Below are positions 8,929 to 16,971 of a stretch of 64,000 nucleotides of DNA, in pieces (positions within the stretch are counted from its first letter, which is position 1; each line of letters starts with the position of its first letter). Source of the stretch: Flavobacterium flabelliforme. Its GTDB lineage: Bacteria; Bacteroidota; Bacteroidia; Flavobacteriales; Flavobacteriaceae. Both the position numbers and the translations under genes were made by a program. A model generated the notes under the pieces. It was not told the origin of the DNA. It searched no databases and saw only the letters and a list, made by a program, of their open reading frames with translations. The stretch spans positions 48,621 to 112,620 of the forward strand of contig NZ_JAGFBU010000007.1 of assembly GCF_017948675.1 (NCBI RefSeq). The letters run 5' to 3'.

Positions 8929-9837
8929 TTACATTTTTGATGATAAAGCATTCTTTCTTTTAGAAAACAAAGCTCTTTCATTAAAAACAACAATTGAAAC
9001 TAAAATTAAAGAATAAGCAAACAACTGAAGCGAAGTTACTTGTTCATCATAATAGAAAATGGCTACTAAAAACGTTATTATTGGATTAATATAAAGCATA
9101 ATCCCAACTGCTGAAGAGTTTATCCCTTTGAGTGCATACAAGTTTAGAAACAACGGAATAATCGTAAAAAACACAACTACAAAAAACATACAACCATAAA
9201 ACAAAGGTTCTGTGGGAATAGGTCCACTGTATTTTGGATAAAATGGCAATAAAACAACTGCAGTAAAAACAAGCTGAATAGTTAGAACAAGAAACTTATC
9301 CATCTCACTATTTTTCCTTTGACTAACCAAATAAGAGGCGTATGTTGTTGCTACAATAAGACTATAAAAAATATCTCTAAAATAATTAAAGGAAAGCAAT
9401 ATGCAGCTTGTAAAGCTAATCATTACAGCAACCCATTGCCATTTAGTAAGTTGTTCTTTTAAAATAAAATAAGCAAAAACAGTAGTTAATATAGGGCAAA
9501 CTAGATACGCTAAAGAAGCAGCCTTAACGCTAATGTGATTAACCACATAGATAAAAACAAACCAATTTAGAATAAGAAAAATTGCGCCTCCAAGGGTCAA
9601 GGAAACAATACTTCTTTTTTGTTTAGAAGAGCTATTTTTAAAATGGTTCCAATCTTTGCGAATCACATTTTTTCTAAAAATAAGGTTAATCAAAACCATT
9701 GTAATAACGCTAAAAAACACACGGTAAAATAGTATATCTAAAGACGGATAATTGTGTAAAGGTTTTAAAGCAAAACTAAAAAAACCCCAGATAAAAAAAG
9801 CTAAAAAAGCAGCTGAGTAATATTTATTAAGTCTCAT
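8929..9837 (-). CDS. EamA/RarD-like drug/metabolite transporter
   Basis: 302 residues with about ten hydrophobic helices and two EamA-type halves. AFFIWGFFSFALKPLHNYPSLDILFYRVFFS and NWFVFIYVVNHISVKAASLAYLVCP follow the RarD pattern rather than the generic RhaT pattern, as does the second-half segment ending IPLFLNLYALKGI. Inner-membrane permease of unknown substrate; the historical RarD name comes from chloramphenicol sensitivity in Pseudomonas and should not be read as function. It is the first gene of a two-gene minus-strand unit with the cysteine desulfurase. Confidence 0.85.
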   Translation of the reverse strand: MRLNKYYSAAFLAFFIWGFFSFALKPLHNYPSLDILFYRVFFSVITMVLINLIFRKNVIRKDWNHFKNSSSKQKRSIVSLTLGGAIFLILNWFVFIYVVNHISVKAASLAYLVCPILTTVFAYFILKEQLTKWQWVAVMISFTSCILLSFNYFRDIFYSLIVATTYASYLVSQRKNSEMDKFLVLTIQLVFTAVVLLPFYPKYSGPIPTEPLFYGCMFFVVVFFTIIPLFLNLYALKGINSSAVGIMLYINPIITFLVAIFYYDEQVTSLQLFAYSLILVSIVVFNERALFSKRKNALSSKM

Positions 9838-9856
9838 AGACGATATTAAATTCGCG

Positions 9857-9864
9857 CAAATATA
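9857..9864 (-). promoter_or_regulatory. Candidate -7 element for the RarD-like gene
   Basis: On the minus strand this reads TATATTTG followed by CGCG, matching TAnnTTTG, 19 bases before the start at 9837. The TTTGC context is common in Flavobacterium promoters. No clear TTG -33 element is seen upstream. Confidence 0.45.
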
Positions 9865-10015
9865 CGATTTTCATTCTGCTTTAGAATAGGATAATTCAAT
9901 TTGAAATCTTAAATGTACCTAGTATTTTCAGTAATAATCAATAATTAATCAAGGCATAACTTAGATCATATAGGCTATTTTTAAACAGGAATGTATTTCG
10001 AACAAATTAAAATTC

Positions 10016-10023
10016 TATTTTTG
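10016..10023 (+). promoter_or_regulatory. Candidate -7 element for the 10041 lipoprotein gene
   Basis: TATTTTTG matches the Bacteroidetes -7 consensus TAnnTTTG and ends 17 bases before the ATG, giving a very short leader. The -33 position shows only TTTCG. Confidence 0.4.
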
Positions 10024-10040
10024 TTACAAATATTATAAAA

Positions 10041-10985
10041 ATGAAAAAAATCCTAAGTTTATTGGTTTTCACATTAGTCTTAAACAGCTGTGATGATGGA
10101 GATTTAACACAAGAAAGCATCAGTTTTGATGCTGTTGAAGTTCAAAAATGTACTACAAATCAGTTACTTTATAAATTAAAAGATAACGAATCCTTAATTT
10201 TTGAGGCTACTAAAATTGTTTTTCCTACTGAAACAAGTTCTCAAACAGTTTTAATTAGTGATACCAATCGTCTTATTTATCGGTTGTATAATGATAAATT
10301 AACGTCTTCAACGATTTGCGAATTGATTCCTCCGGCTACACCAATTGTAACAGATCAATGGACTGCTACTGGTGGACAAATAGTGATTAATAGCACTGCA
10401 AAAAAAACAGTAAATACAACGGATAACAGTTCGAAAATCACAGGATACAATCACAATATAACTTTTAGAAATGTTACTTTTAGCAAAGCAAACGGCGAAC
10501 AAGTATATGAAACTTTCCCTTTTGGAGACTATGTTATAAGCGCTACAGCTTTACCATTGGCCTTCACTAAAGTGCTTAAACAATGCTCTAGTTCGAAACA
10601 AGTTTATGATAAAAATAGTAGCGAAGCGCTAATTCTTGACATAGATCCTAGCTTAATTGTGAATGCAGCTACACCACTAAACACCCCAAGAACTGGTTTG
10701 ATAAGTGATACAAAAAACAAACTTACCTACCGATTATTCTCTGGATTATTGACCGATGATTATTTTTGCAACACTGCTTTTCCAGCAAGCCCACCTGTTC
10801 TTGAAGAGTGGGTTGCAGTCGCTGGAGTTGCAAATACTAGCGGAATTATCGAAGTAACAACTACGGTTTTTGGCAACGGTTTTAAGCATACTTTGGTTAT
10901 CAAAAAAGCAAAATTAAAGAAAGGGAATAGTGATTTTCTATTAGGCGATAATTTCATTTATGGAGAATTATTGACTACTAATTAA
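10041..10985 (+). CDS. Surface-type lipoprotein with two internal repeats, unknown function
   Basis: 314 residues. A type II signal peptide ends in the lipobox LNSC with Cys17 as lipidation site. The next residues are DDGD; acidic residues directly after the cysteine resemble the lipoprotein export signal that sends Bacteroidetes lipoproteins to the cell surface. The mature part consists of two homologous halves (about 35-150 and 180-300). Each starts with a Q-C pair (VQKCTTNQ, LKQCSSSK), then has LISDT..L.YRL, a second cysteine after a T..(I/F)C motif, a P-rich turn and W(T/V)A. Two conserved cysteines per half may form disulfides. I do not recognise a named family. Monocistronic, bounded by a strong bidirectional terminator. 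Confidence 0.8.
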   Translation: MKKILSLLVFTLVLNSCDDGDLTQESISFDAVEVQKCTTNQLLYKLKDNESLIFEATKIVFPTETSSQTVLISDTNRLIYRLYNDKLTSSTICELIPPATPIVTDQWTATGGQIVINSTAKKTVNTTDNSSKITGYNHNITFRNVTFSKANGEQVYETFPFGDYVISATALPLAFTKVLKQCSSSKQVYDKNSSEALILDIDPSLIVNAATPLNTPRTGLISDTKNKLTYRLFSGLLTDDYFCNTAFPASPPVLEEWVAVAGVANTSGIIEVTTTVFGNGFKHTLVIKKAKLKKGNSDFLLGDNFIYGELLTTN

Positions 10986-11036
10986 TGCTATAAAATTGAC
11001 TAAAAATAGGCTAATAAAAAGCACTATTTCAACATC

Positions 11037-11098
11037 AAAAAAGGTTCGATTTTAAGAGAATTTTCAATTTGAAATTCTCTTAAAATTGAACCTTTTTT
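11037..11098 (+). terminator. Bidirectional terminator
   Basis: A long, almost perfect inverted repeat (AAAAAGGTTCGATTTTAAGA against TCTTAAAATTGAACCTTTTT) with A and T tracts on both sides. It serves the convergent genes at 10041-10985 (+) and 11126-11677 (-). Confidence 0.85.
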
Positions 11099-11125
11099 AT
11101 TTGGCTTCCGAATTAGAAAAACATT

Positions 11126-11677
11126 TTACATCGCACTCTGTTTTATAAAAACCTCCGTAGCTCCTTGTCCATACTTTTGATAATTACCTTCTGCAAAAGC
11201 AATATTATCATATCGTCCTAACAAGAAATCCAGCTCTGCTTTTAGAATACCTTCGCCAACACCATGTATAAAAACAATCTTCGGAATTCTATTTCTAATC
11301 GCAAATTCGATGTGGCGTTTAGCTGTTTCTGTTTGTAAAGTTAGGATATCATAATTTGACATTCCGCGTTTGTTTGGTACTAGTTTTTCGATGTGCAAAT
11401 CAAACTCTGGAGCAGGAATTTCGTGTCTAGATTTTTTCTCTTTGACAAAACTTCGTGCTTTTGGGATTTCTTTTTCCTTTGAAATCTCACTTACATTTAT
11501 TCTTCTAATAGAATCTAGTAAGTTGCTGGAATCGTTTATTTTAAGCAATTCATTGACAAAAAATGTCATCACGAATCCGTCCTTTGTTTCTATCGTAAAT
11601 TGGTTCTCTTTGACTGACAACACTACTCCATCCATGGCTTCATCAAGCACAGAAACTTTATCTCCTTTACTAAACAT
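11126..11677 (-). CDS. Smr-domain protein with N-terminal SH3-like (DUF2027-type) region
   Basis: 183 residues from ATG at 11677 (MFSKGDKVSVLDE). The N-terminus (1-60) is a beta-rich KOW/SH3-like module with GVVLSVKENQFTIET. The C-terminal Smr domain (about 100-183) carries FDLHIEKL, the DLH signature, and FIHGVGEGILK, the HGxG signature of the MutS2-type nuclease fold. The frame is open 14 codons further upstream, but ATG at 11677 is more family-like and gives an 8-base overlap (ATGTTTAG) with the preceding small membrane protein. Smr domains nick or bind nucleic acids; the Flavobacterium substrate is not known. Confidence 0.88.
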   Translation of the reverse strand: MFSKGDKVSVLDEAMDGVVLSVKENQFTIETKDGFVMTFFVNELLKINDSSNLLDSIRRINVSEISKEKEIPKARSFVKEKKSRHEIPAPEFDLHIEKLVPNKRGMSNYDILTLQTETAKRHIEFAIRNRIPKIVFIHGVGEGILKAELDFLLGRYDNIAFAEGNYQKYGQGATEVFIKQSAM

Positions 11678-11852
11678 TTTCGTCTTCTTTATCTTGATTT
11701 TTACTAGGTGTTTTGGCACTTAACTTCATCATTCCAATCATAAAAATTACAATTGCAACAACCATAATGTACACGTTTTTTTCGGCACTCGCCTGTTGGT
11801 ACAAGGCAACCATTATTGCAACAATCATTATGGGGATTATAAACTTTTTCAT
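11670..11852 (-). CDS. Small two-helix membrane protein
   Basis: 60 residues: two hydrophobic segments (about 3-22 and 27-44) and a charged lysine/aspartate-rich tail (KTPSKNQDKEDENV). No named family recognised. It overlaps the Smr-domain gene by 8 bases, implying co-translation. The regular start context and conserved-looking topology favour a real gene over a chance frame. Confidence 0.65.
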   Translation of the reverse strand: MKKFIIPIMIVAIMVALYQQASAEKNVYIMVVAIVIFMIGMMKLSAKTPSKNQDKEDENV

Positions 11853-11952
11853 CTTTTAAATTATCAGATTCCAAAAGTAATGAATTTAAAATTGCCTATT
11901 TATTATTTGAGCCGTTAGTTATTTTTTTGTAAAATTGTAAAAAACAAAACCA

Positions 11953-12231
11953 TTGGATTTAGAAAAATATATGTTCCCTTGTTTAAGTAAAACACTCTTT
12001 GGAATAGAGTGTTTGGGCTGTGGTTTTCAACGTAGTTTTTTACTGCTTTTAGAAGGTGATTTTATAGAATCTTTTAAGATGTATCCTGCTCTGCTAACCA
12101 CCCTTTTTTTTCTAGCAATTTTAGGTTTAAATTTTATTGACACCAACAGAAACTATAAAAAATTAATCGTAGTTTCTGCTGTTCTAAATGGTGCTTTTAT
12201 GGTTGGCGGTTATTTTTTTAAACACTATTAA
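11953..12231 (+). CDS. DUF2752 small membrane protein
   Basis: 92 residues if the TTG at 11953 is the start; ATG at 11971 (MFPCLSKTLFGIECLGCGFQR) is the alternative. The family signature C-P-x-C-G-x-x-R appears as ECLGCGFQRS, followed by two hydrophobic segments (about 43-60 and 70-88). DUF2752 proteins are short integral membrane proteins of unknown function with a conserved cysteine pair. Stands alone between divergent and convergent neighbours. Confidence 0.8.
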   Translation: MDLEKYMFPCLSKTLFGIECLGCGFQRSFLLLLEGDFIESFKMYPALLTTLFFLAILGLNFIDTNRNYKKLIVVSAVLNGAFMVGGYFFKHY

Positions 12232-12269
12232 AAGGGTTTCCTTTTTACTTTTTTTTGAACTGAAAAAAA

Positions 12270-12968
12270 TTATTTTATTCTAGATAAAATATCATTCATC
12301 ATTTCGATTTGTACTTTTTGAATCTCAATTAATTCTTCTTGTTGATGCATAATCAAATGATCTAATTTTTCATGAAGCATTCTGATTTCAAGTTCCGATT
12401 TTAAATTAATCATATAATCTTTCTTTGCTCTTTCCCTGTCTTTTTCTTCCTGACGATTTTGGCTCATCATAATTACTGGAGCTTGTAATGCAGCCAAACA
12501 TGACAAGATTAAATTTAGCAAAATAAATGGATAGGGATCAAATCCTTTATCTACCAAAAGATAAATATTTGCCATTATCCACAACAGGATAAAAACACCA
12601 AACATGATGATAAATTTCCAACTTCCTCCAAACGCAGCTACACTATCTGCGACCTTCTGTCCAAAAGTTCGATCACCTACTTCGTCTTCTACACTACTCA
12701 CTAATGAAACATCTTTTTTTAGGGATCCAATAACTTTATTTTCTAAATTAGAAAGTTCTCCAATTTCTACCGCTAAATAATTAGAGATGTATTTCTCACG
12801 ATACATATTGAGTTCTGAAACCGATAGAAATTTATTTTCATCAAATTCTGGAAAGTCAGTCTGAATTAATGCAAAAATTGGATCTCGTACCGCTTTGCCA
12901 GAAATCTTATCATCAATTGGAAATTCCTTCTTTGAAACATCACTTATAAAAGTCAAATTATTTTTCAT
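12270..12968 (-). CDS. DUF1003 family membrane protein
   Basis: 232 residues. The central DUF1003 region has two transmembrane helices (about 116-137 and 146-168) joined by the diagnostic DKGFDPYPFILLNL, then APVIMMSQNRQ and KDRERAKKDY. The C-terminus is a helical coiled coil (MLHEKLDHLIMHQQEELIEI). The N-terminal 100 residues are cytoplasmic and charged. The function of the family is unknown. Confidence 0.88.
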   Translation of the reverse strand: MKNNLTFISDVSKKEFPIDDKISGKAVRDPIFALIQTDFPEFDENKFLSVSELNMYREKYISNYLAVEIGELSNLENKVIGSLKKDVSLVSSVEDEVGDRTFGQKVADSVAAFGGSWKFIIMFGVFILLWIMANIYLLVDKGFDPYPFILLNLILSCLAALQAPVIMMSQNRQEEKDRERAKKDYMINLKSELEIRMLHEKLDHLIMHQQEELIEIQKVQIEMMNDILSRIK

Positions 12969-13316
12969 GAAATTGTATTTAATTGCTAATTTAGAAAAAG
13001 ATCGATTAAATATACTTTTTCATATTGTAAAGTTTTTGAGGTTTCTAAAAATATCTTTTGATGAAAAATTTTTACTTTTTATAAAAACTTCAAAATCTCT
13101 AAATAACCGCATTACGATATATCGACAAAGTTCAATATCTTTGATTTTCTTTATAAAATTTATACAATGCCATTCAATTCTAAATACATCCCTTTATATC
13201 TTGGTTGTTGCTGTTTATAACAGTTTTACTTTACAAATATTATTCATAAAACAATTAGCACTATCCTCTTCACTATTTGGTGGTGATCTTAAAAAAACAT
13301 ACGAATACAATACAGA
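12969..13316 (+). other. Intergenic region upstream of cysM
   Basis: 348 AT-rich bases. A plus-strand open frame crosses it (12895-13320), but its translation has no domain-like pattern and starts inside the DUF1003 gene on the other strand, so I do not count it. It should contain divergent promoters for the DUF1003 gene and cysM; no convincing -7 element could be singled out. Confidence 0.5.
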
Positions 13317-14204
13317 ATGAAATCACATAAAATACTAGACCTTATAGGAAATACGCCGTTGGTAGAATCTACGAACTTGGTACAAAACAAAAATGTAAAA
13401 CTTTTACTCAAATTAGAAGGAAATAATCCTGGAGGTAGCGTTAAGGATCGTGCTGCTTATAACATGATTAAATCCGCCTTAGAAAGAGGTGAAATCAAGA
13501 AAGGAGATAAACTTATTGAAGCCACTAGTGGGAACACCGGAATTGCATTGGCAATGATTGCACAACTGTTTAATTTAGAAATAGAATTAATACTTCCTGA
13601 GGATTCTACAAAAGAGCGTACCCAAACTATGCGAGCATATGGCGCTACAGTCATTTTAACGCCCGCTAGCACGGGAATAATTGGTTCTAGAGATTACGCT
13701 GATAAAAAAGTCGCTGAAGGCGGCTATATCATGCTCAATCAGTTTGCCAACGATGACAACTGGAAAGCACATTATAAAACAACAGGTCCAGAAATATGGA
13801 ATGATACCGAAGGTACAGTAACTCATTTTGTATCTGCTATGGGAACCACTGGAACAATCATCGGAACGTCTGCCTATTTGAAAGAAAAGAATAGTAATAT
13901 CCAAATCGTAGGAGCACAACCTAGCGATGGCTCACAAATTCCAGGAATTAGAAAATGGCCTCAAGAATACTTGCCTAAGATTTTTGACGCTTCGAAAGTA
14001 GATACAATCATTGAAGTTTCTGAAAAAGAAGCTCGTGAAATGACCAAACGTCTGGCACTTGAAGAAGGTGTTTTTGCAGGAATGAGTAGTGGTGGCTCTG
14101 TTGCTGCGGCAATAAAAATAGCGAACACTTTAGAATCAGGAGTAATTGTAGCCATTATTTGCGATCGTGGTGATCGTTACCTATCTTCTGATTTATTTGA
14201 ATAG
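13317..14204 (+). CDS. cysM: Cysteine synthase B (O-acetylserine sulfhydrylase)
   Basis: 295 residues, the usual CysM length. PLP lysine K43 lies in NNPGGSVKDRAAYNMI; the phosphate/substrate loop is EATSGNTGIAL; GTTGTIIGTSAYL binds the PLP phosphate and EEGVFAGMSSGGSVAAA is the C-terminal family signature. Replaces the acetyl group of O-acetylserine with sulfide (or thiosulfate for CysM). Cytoplasmic and monocistronic: no cysE or sulfate reduction genes are adjacent. A clear terminator follows. Confidence 0.94.
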   Translation: MKSHKILDLIGNTPLVESTNLVQNKNVKLLLKLEGNNPGGSVKDRAAYNMIKSALERGEIKKGDKLIEATSGNTGIALAMIAQLFNLEIELILPEDSTKERTQTMRAYGATVILTPASTGIIGSRDYADKKVAEGGYIMLNQFANDDNWKAHYKTTGPEIWNDTEGTVTHFVSAMGTTGTIIGTSAYLKEKNSNIQIVGAQPSDGSQIPGIRKWPQEYLPKIFDASKVDTIIEVSEKEAREMTKRLALEEGVFAGMSSGGSVAAAIKIANTLESGVIVAIICDRGDRYLSSDLFE

Positions 14205-14222
14205 ATCTTCTTAATACAATAC

Positions 14223-14260
14223 AAAAAAGGCTTGATTGTACTATAAATCAAGCCTTTTTT
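14223..14260 (+). terminator. Bidirectional terminator cysM/osmC
   Basis: Stem AAAAAAGGCTTGATT / AATCAAGCCTTTTTT with an 8-base loop, lying between the convergent cysM (+) and osmC (-) genes. Confidence 0.9.
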
Positions 14261-14280
14261 ATATAAAAGAAAATCAGTTT

Positions 14281-14691
14281 TTAAGCTAAAGTAGCAGTTG
14301 TAGAAATAGCTGCATTTAACACCTTAGAAACAGGACAATTTTTCTCTGCTTTCGTAACATATTGTTGAAAAACGTCTTCAGCAATATCTTTTATTTTTGC
14401 GTGTATTGTTATGTGAGAAGTAACAATTGTTCCTTCTTGTAAATCAATATCACATTTTGATTCAATACTTTCTACTTTAAAACCATCTTCGCTTAAATAA
14501 GCAGTCAATTGCATTGTATAACAACCTGCATGTGCTGCAGCAATCAATTCTTCAGGATTGGTACCTACTCCTTCTTCAAAACGAGATTTAAATGAATATT
14601 GAGAGTCTTTTAGCGTTGTAGTTTGTGTTGTTAATTTTCCGGCTCCTTCTTTTAGTGAACCATTCCATACTGCGGTTGCATTTCTTTTCAT
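14281..14691 (-). CDS. osmC: OsmC-type organic hydroperoxide reductase
   Basis: 136 residues. Both redox cysteines are present: C57 in AAAHAGCYTM and C119 in KNCPVSKVL; the GTNPEELI motif and the RFEEG segment follow the OsmC rather than the Ohr subfamily. Reduces organic and fatty-acid hydroperoxides using thiols (lipoylated proteins in studied cases). Cytoplasmic. It stands alone on the minus strand; no OhrR-type regulator is adjacent. Confidence 0.92.
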   Translation of the reverse strand: MKRNATAVWNGSLKEGAGKLTTQTTTLKDSQYSFKSRFEEGVGTNPEELIAAAHAGCYTMQLTAYLSEDGFKVESIESKCDIDLQEGTIVTSHITIHAKIKDIAEDVFQQYVTKAEKNCPVSKVLNAAISTTATLA

Positions 14692-14894
14692 AATACTTGT
14701 ATTTTTAAATAAATTTTAATAAATATGTTTTTAATTTAAATTTAGATTTTAAAATATTGAGAGTCTAGTTTTTCTTTCACTTAAAAAAATCCTGTCTCAT
14801 TAAAAATCTACATTCTCTCAAATTTAGCTCATTTAATCCTATTTTTCTTTTAAAAATACTCTTTTTAACGAAATTTTAAAGCATTAAACGTCGA

Positions 14895-15947
14895 TTAAAA
14901 GCTAGTAAAAAGCACAGAAAATGTAGATCCTTTATTAACACCTTGACTTTCTAAAATCAAGTTTCCCTGATACTTCTCAACTATTTTTTTACACAAGTAC
15001 AATCCTATTCCTGTTGAAGGTTCGTTTGATGTTCCTACCCTACTTCGAGTTGTAAATCTTTTATATAGTTCCTCTTTGTCATTTAGGTTAAATCCAATTC
15101 CGGAATCAGAAACTACAAGAGCAATCTTATTGTCAATTTTACTTGCGGTAAATTGAATCTCACTTTCTGGAAATGAAAACTTAATAGCGTTATCAATTAA
15201 ATTGACCAATACTCTGACCAACAAATCCTCCTCAATTGTCAAAAGCACTTCGTCAATTTGGAAAAAAGAATTTAATATAATTTTTTTAGAAATTAATTTT
15301 GGAGCGACTTGTATGCGTACTATTGCAAGAACAGATTGCAAACTAATTGTATTTACTTTCAGAGGACGATTTAAAAGCTCTTCTTGATCTTTCATTAGTT
15401 TTATAAATATTTCTATAAAAACAAACTGTTGAATAGTACTTTTTTTAATTAATTGAGCATATTCTTGTACTATTTCTGAAGGACTTTCGTCTAAAATAAG
15501 TTCCGCTAAACCTTGAGAGTTTCCAGTGAAGTTTTTAAAATCATGTGAAAGCAAATAAATTAAATCTTGATTATCACTTAAAGAACGCTCATTCTCTAAA
15601 ATTGATTTTTGTATGTTTCGCATTAGCAAACCTGCTTCGTCTGAAAAATCTGTTGGCAAAGAGGGTACTTTTCGTTCATTTCTATAATTATCTAAAGCTT
15701 TAGAGGCTATTTCAATTGGTTTAATTAAATGCTTTAAAAAATATAATGTAATAGCACTCGCTATTAATGTCATGACTAGTCCGACGAATAATATAGTATT
15801 TGCAGCTATATTTTTACTGCCATAAAGAACATAAAATAACATTCCTATAAGCGGAATATGGATGCCAATAAAAGCAACAAATAGAAATTTAAAAGCATAG
15901 CTCTTTTTTAAAAAATTAATCTTTGAAAGTTTTTGATACAATCTCAT
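14895..15947 (-). CDS. Orphan membrane histidine kinase
   Basis: 350 residues. Two transmembrane helices (about 20-42 and 50-71) are separated by only a few residues, so there is almost no extracytoplasmic sensor loop. A HAMP-like linker follows (about 72-118). The H-box is LLSHDFKNFTG with H135; it lacks the proline normally found five residues after the histidine. The HATPase has NLIDNAIKFS, SDSGIGF and STGIGLYLC. No response regulator gene is next to it. It probably senses a membrane or intracellular state rather than a ligand outside. Confidence 0.88.
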   Translation of the reverse strand: MRLYQKLSKINFLKKSYAFKFLFVAFIGIHIPLIGMLFYVLYGSKNIAANTILFVGLVMTLIASAITLYFLKHLIKPIEIASKALDNYRNERKVPSLPTDFSDEAGLLMRNIQKSILENERSLSDNQDLIYLLSHDFKNFTGNSQGLAELILDESPSEIVQEYAQLIKKSTIQQFVFIEIFIKLMKDQEELLNRPLKVNTISLQSVLAIVRIQVAPKLISKKIILNSFFQIDEVLLTIEEDLLVRVLVNLIDNAIKFSFPESEIQFTASKIDNKIALVVSDSGIGFNLNDKEELYKRFTTRSRVGTSNEPSTGIGLYLCKKIVEKYQGNLILESQGVNKGSTFSVLFTSF

Positions 15948-16242
15948 TATCGTTTTTTTTCATAAATTTAAAGATAAACAAATTGTATAATCAAGTTTAA
16001 ATCTCAATTTTAAAACAATTTTAGTAAATTAACATTCGTTTATTAGAGAGTCTATAATCGAATAATCATTTTGCGTTTAACTATTCTATTAGTACTGATG
16101 CAATTAATAAAAGATAAAAGCTCTTAAATTTAAATTCTGGCAGATAAAGGGTAAATTTGTCCAAATTGTTTTTAGAAATTGCATTACACCTTGCTATTTC
16201 TTAAATTGAAATCACAGTAATTACAAATTTTCGTCAATAACG

Positions 16243-16890
16243 ATGGCAACAAAAAAACAAGCTCAAGACTGGCCTAATTTAAGTAAATACCAACAAGAAA
16301 ACAGTTTGTTGCCAATTCCTGTATTAGAAGAAAAAAGAGTGGTTTTTATAGGAGATTCCATTACTGAGTTCTGGAAAATGATTGATCCGGACTATTTTGT
16401 GAATAAATCTTATATCAATCGAGGTATTAGTGGACAAACTACCCCTCAAATGCTTGTTCGTTTTAGAGCCGATGTGATTGCCTTACAACCAACTGTAGTT
16501 ATTATACTTGCCGGAATTAATGACATCGCTGGAAATACTGGTCCATCTAGTCTTGAAATGATTCGAGATAATATTTTTTCGATGGTAGAATTAGCTACAG
16601 CCAATCAGATTGAAGTAATCCTTTGTTCGGTTCTGCCCGCTATTGATTTTTCTTGGAAACCCAATCAACAACCTATTGAGAAAATAAAAGCATTGAACGA
16701 AATAATTAAAAATTATACTCAAAGTAATGACATTGTTTATATCGATTATTATTCCGTTATGGTTGATGCGCATGAAGGTTTAAAAAAAGAATACTCAAAT
16801 GATGGCGTACATCCCAATAAAATGGGTTATCAAGTAATGAGACCTCTTGCTGAGAAAGCTATAGCATTTGTTTTAAAATCCGATAAATAA
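16243..16890 (+). CDS. SGNH/GDSL-family esterase, cytoplasmic form
   Basis: 215 residues with all four SGNH blocks: nucleophile S39 in GDSIT, the glycine of block II in RGISGQTTPQ (G64), N93 in AGINDI and the D187/H190 dyad in NDGVHPN. The family includes acetyl esterases, lipases and thioesterases. No signal peptide is visible, so it should be intracellular, although the long motif LVRFRADVIALQPTVVII is shared with secreted acetylhydrolases. The substrate is unknown. Convergent with the large polysaccharide enzyme downstream, about 80 bases away. Confidence 0.88.
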   Translation: MATKKQAQDWPNLSKYQQENSLLPIPVLEEKRVVFIGDSITEFWKMIDPDYFVNKSYINRGISGQTTPQMLVRFRADVIALQPTVVIILAGINDIAGNTGPSSLEMIRDNIFSMVELATANQIEVILCSVLPAIDFSWKPNQQPIEKIKALNEIIKNYTQSNDIVYIDYYSVMVDAHEGLKKEYSNDGVHPNKMGYQVMRPLAEKAIAFVLKSDK

Positions 16891-16971
16891 CACTTCTTTG
16901 GAAAGCCATTTCTAAGATGCAGTAAATTATTCTAATTTTTTTTGAAATTTTACCAATTGACACTTAAAATT

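Noticed and set aside
8901..8993. Longer N-terminus for the cysteine desulfurase
   Set aside because: The additional 31 residues lie within the coding end of the RarD-like gene and do not resemble any desulfurase; MKKIYLDNAS is the standard start.
12895..13320. 141-codon plus-strand open frame upstream of cysM
   Set aside because: It begins inside the DUF1003 gene on the opposite strand; the translation is a mix of F, K, I and L without any domain-like pattern, as expected for AT-rich non-coding DNA.
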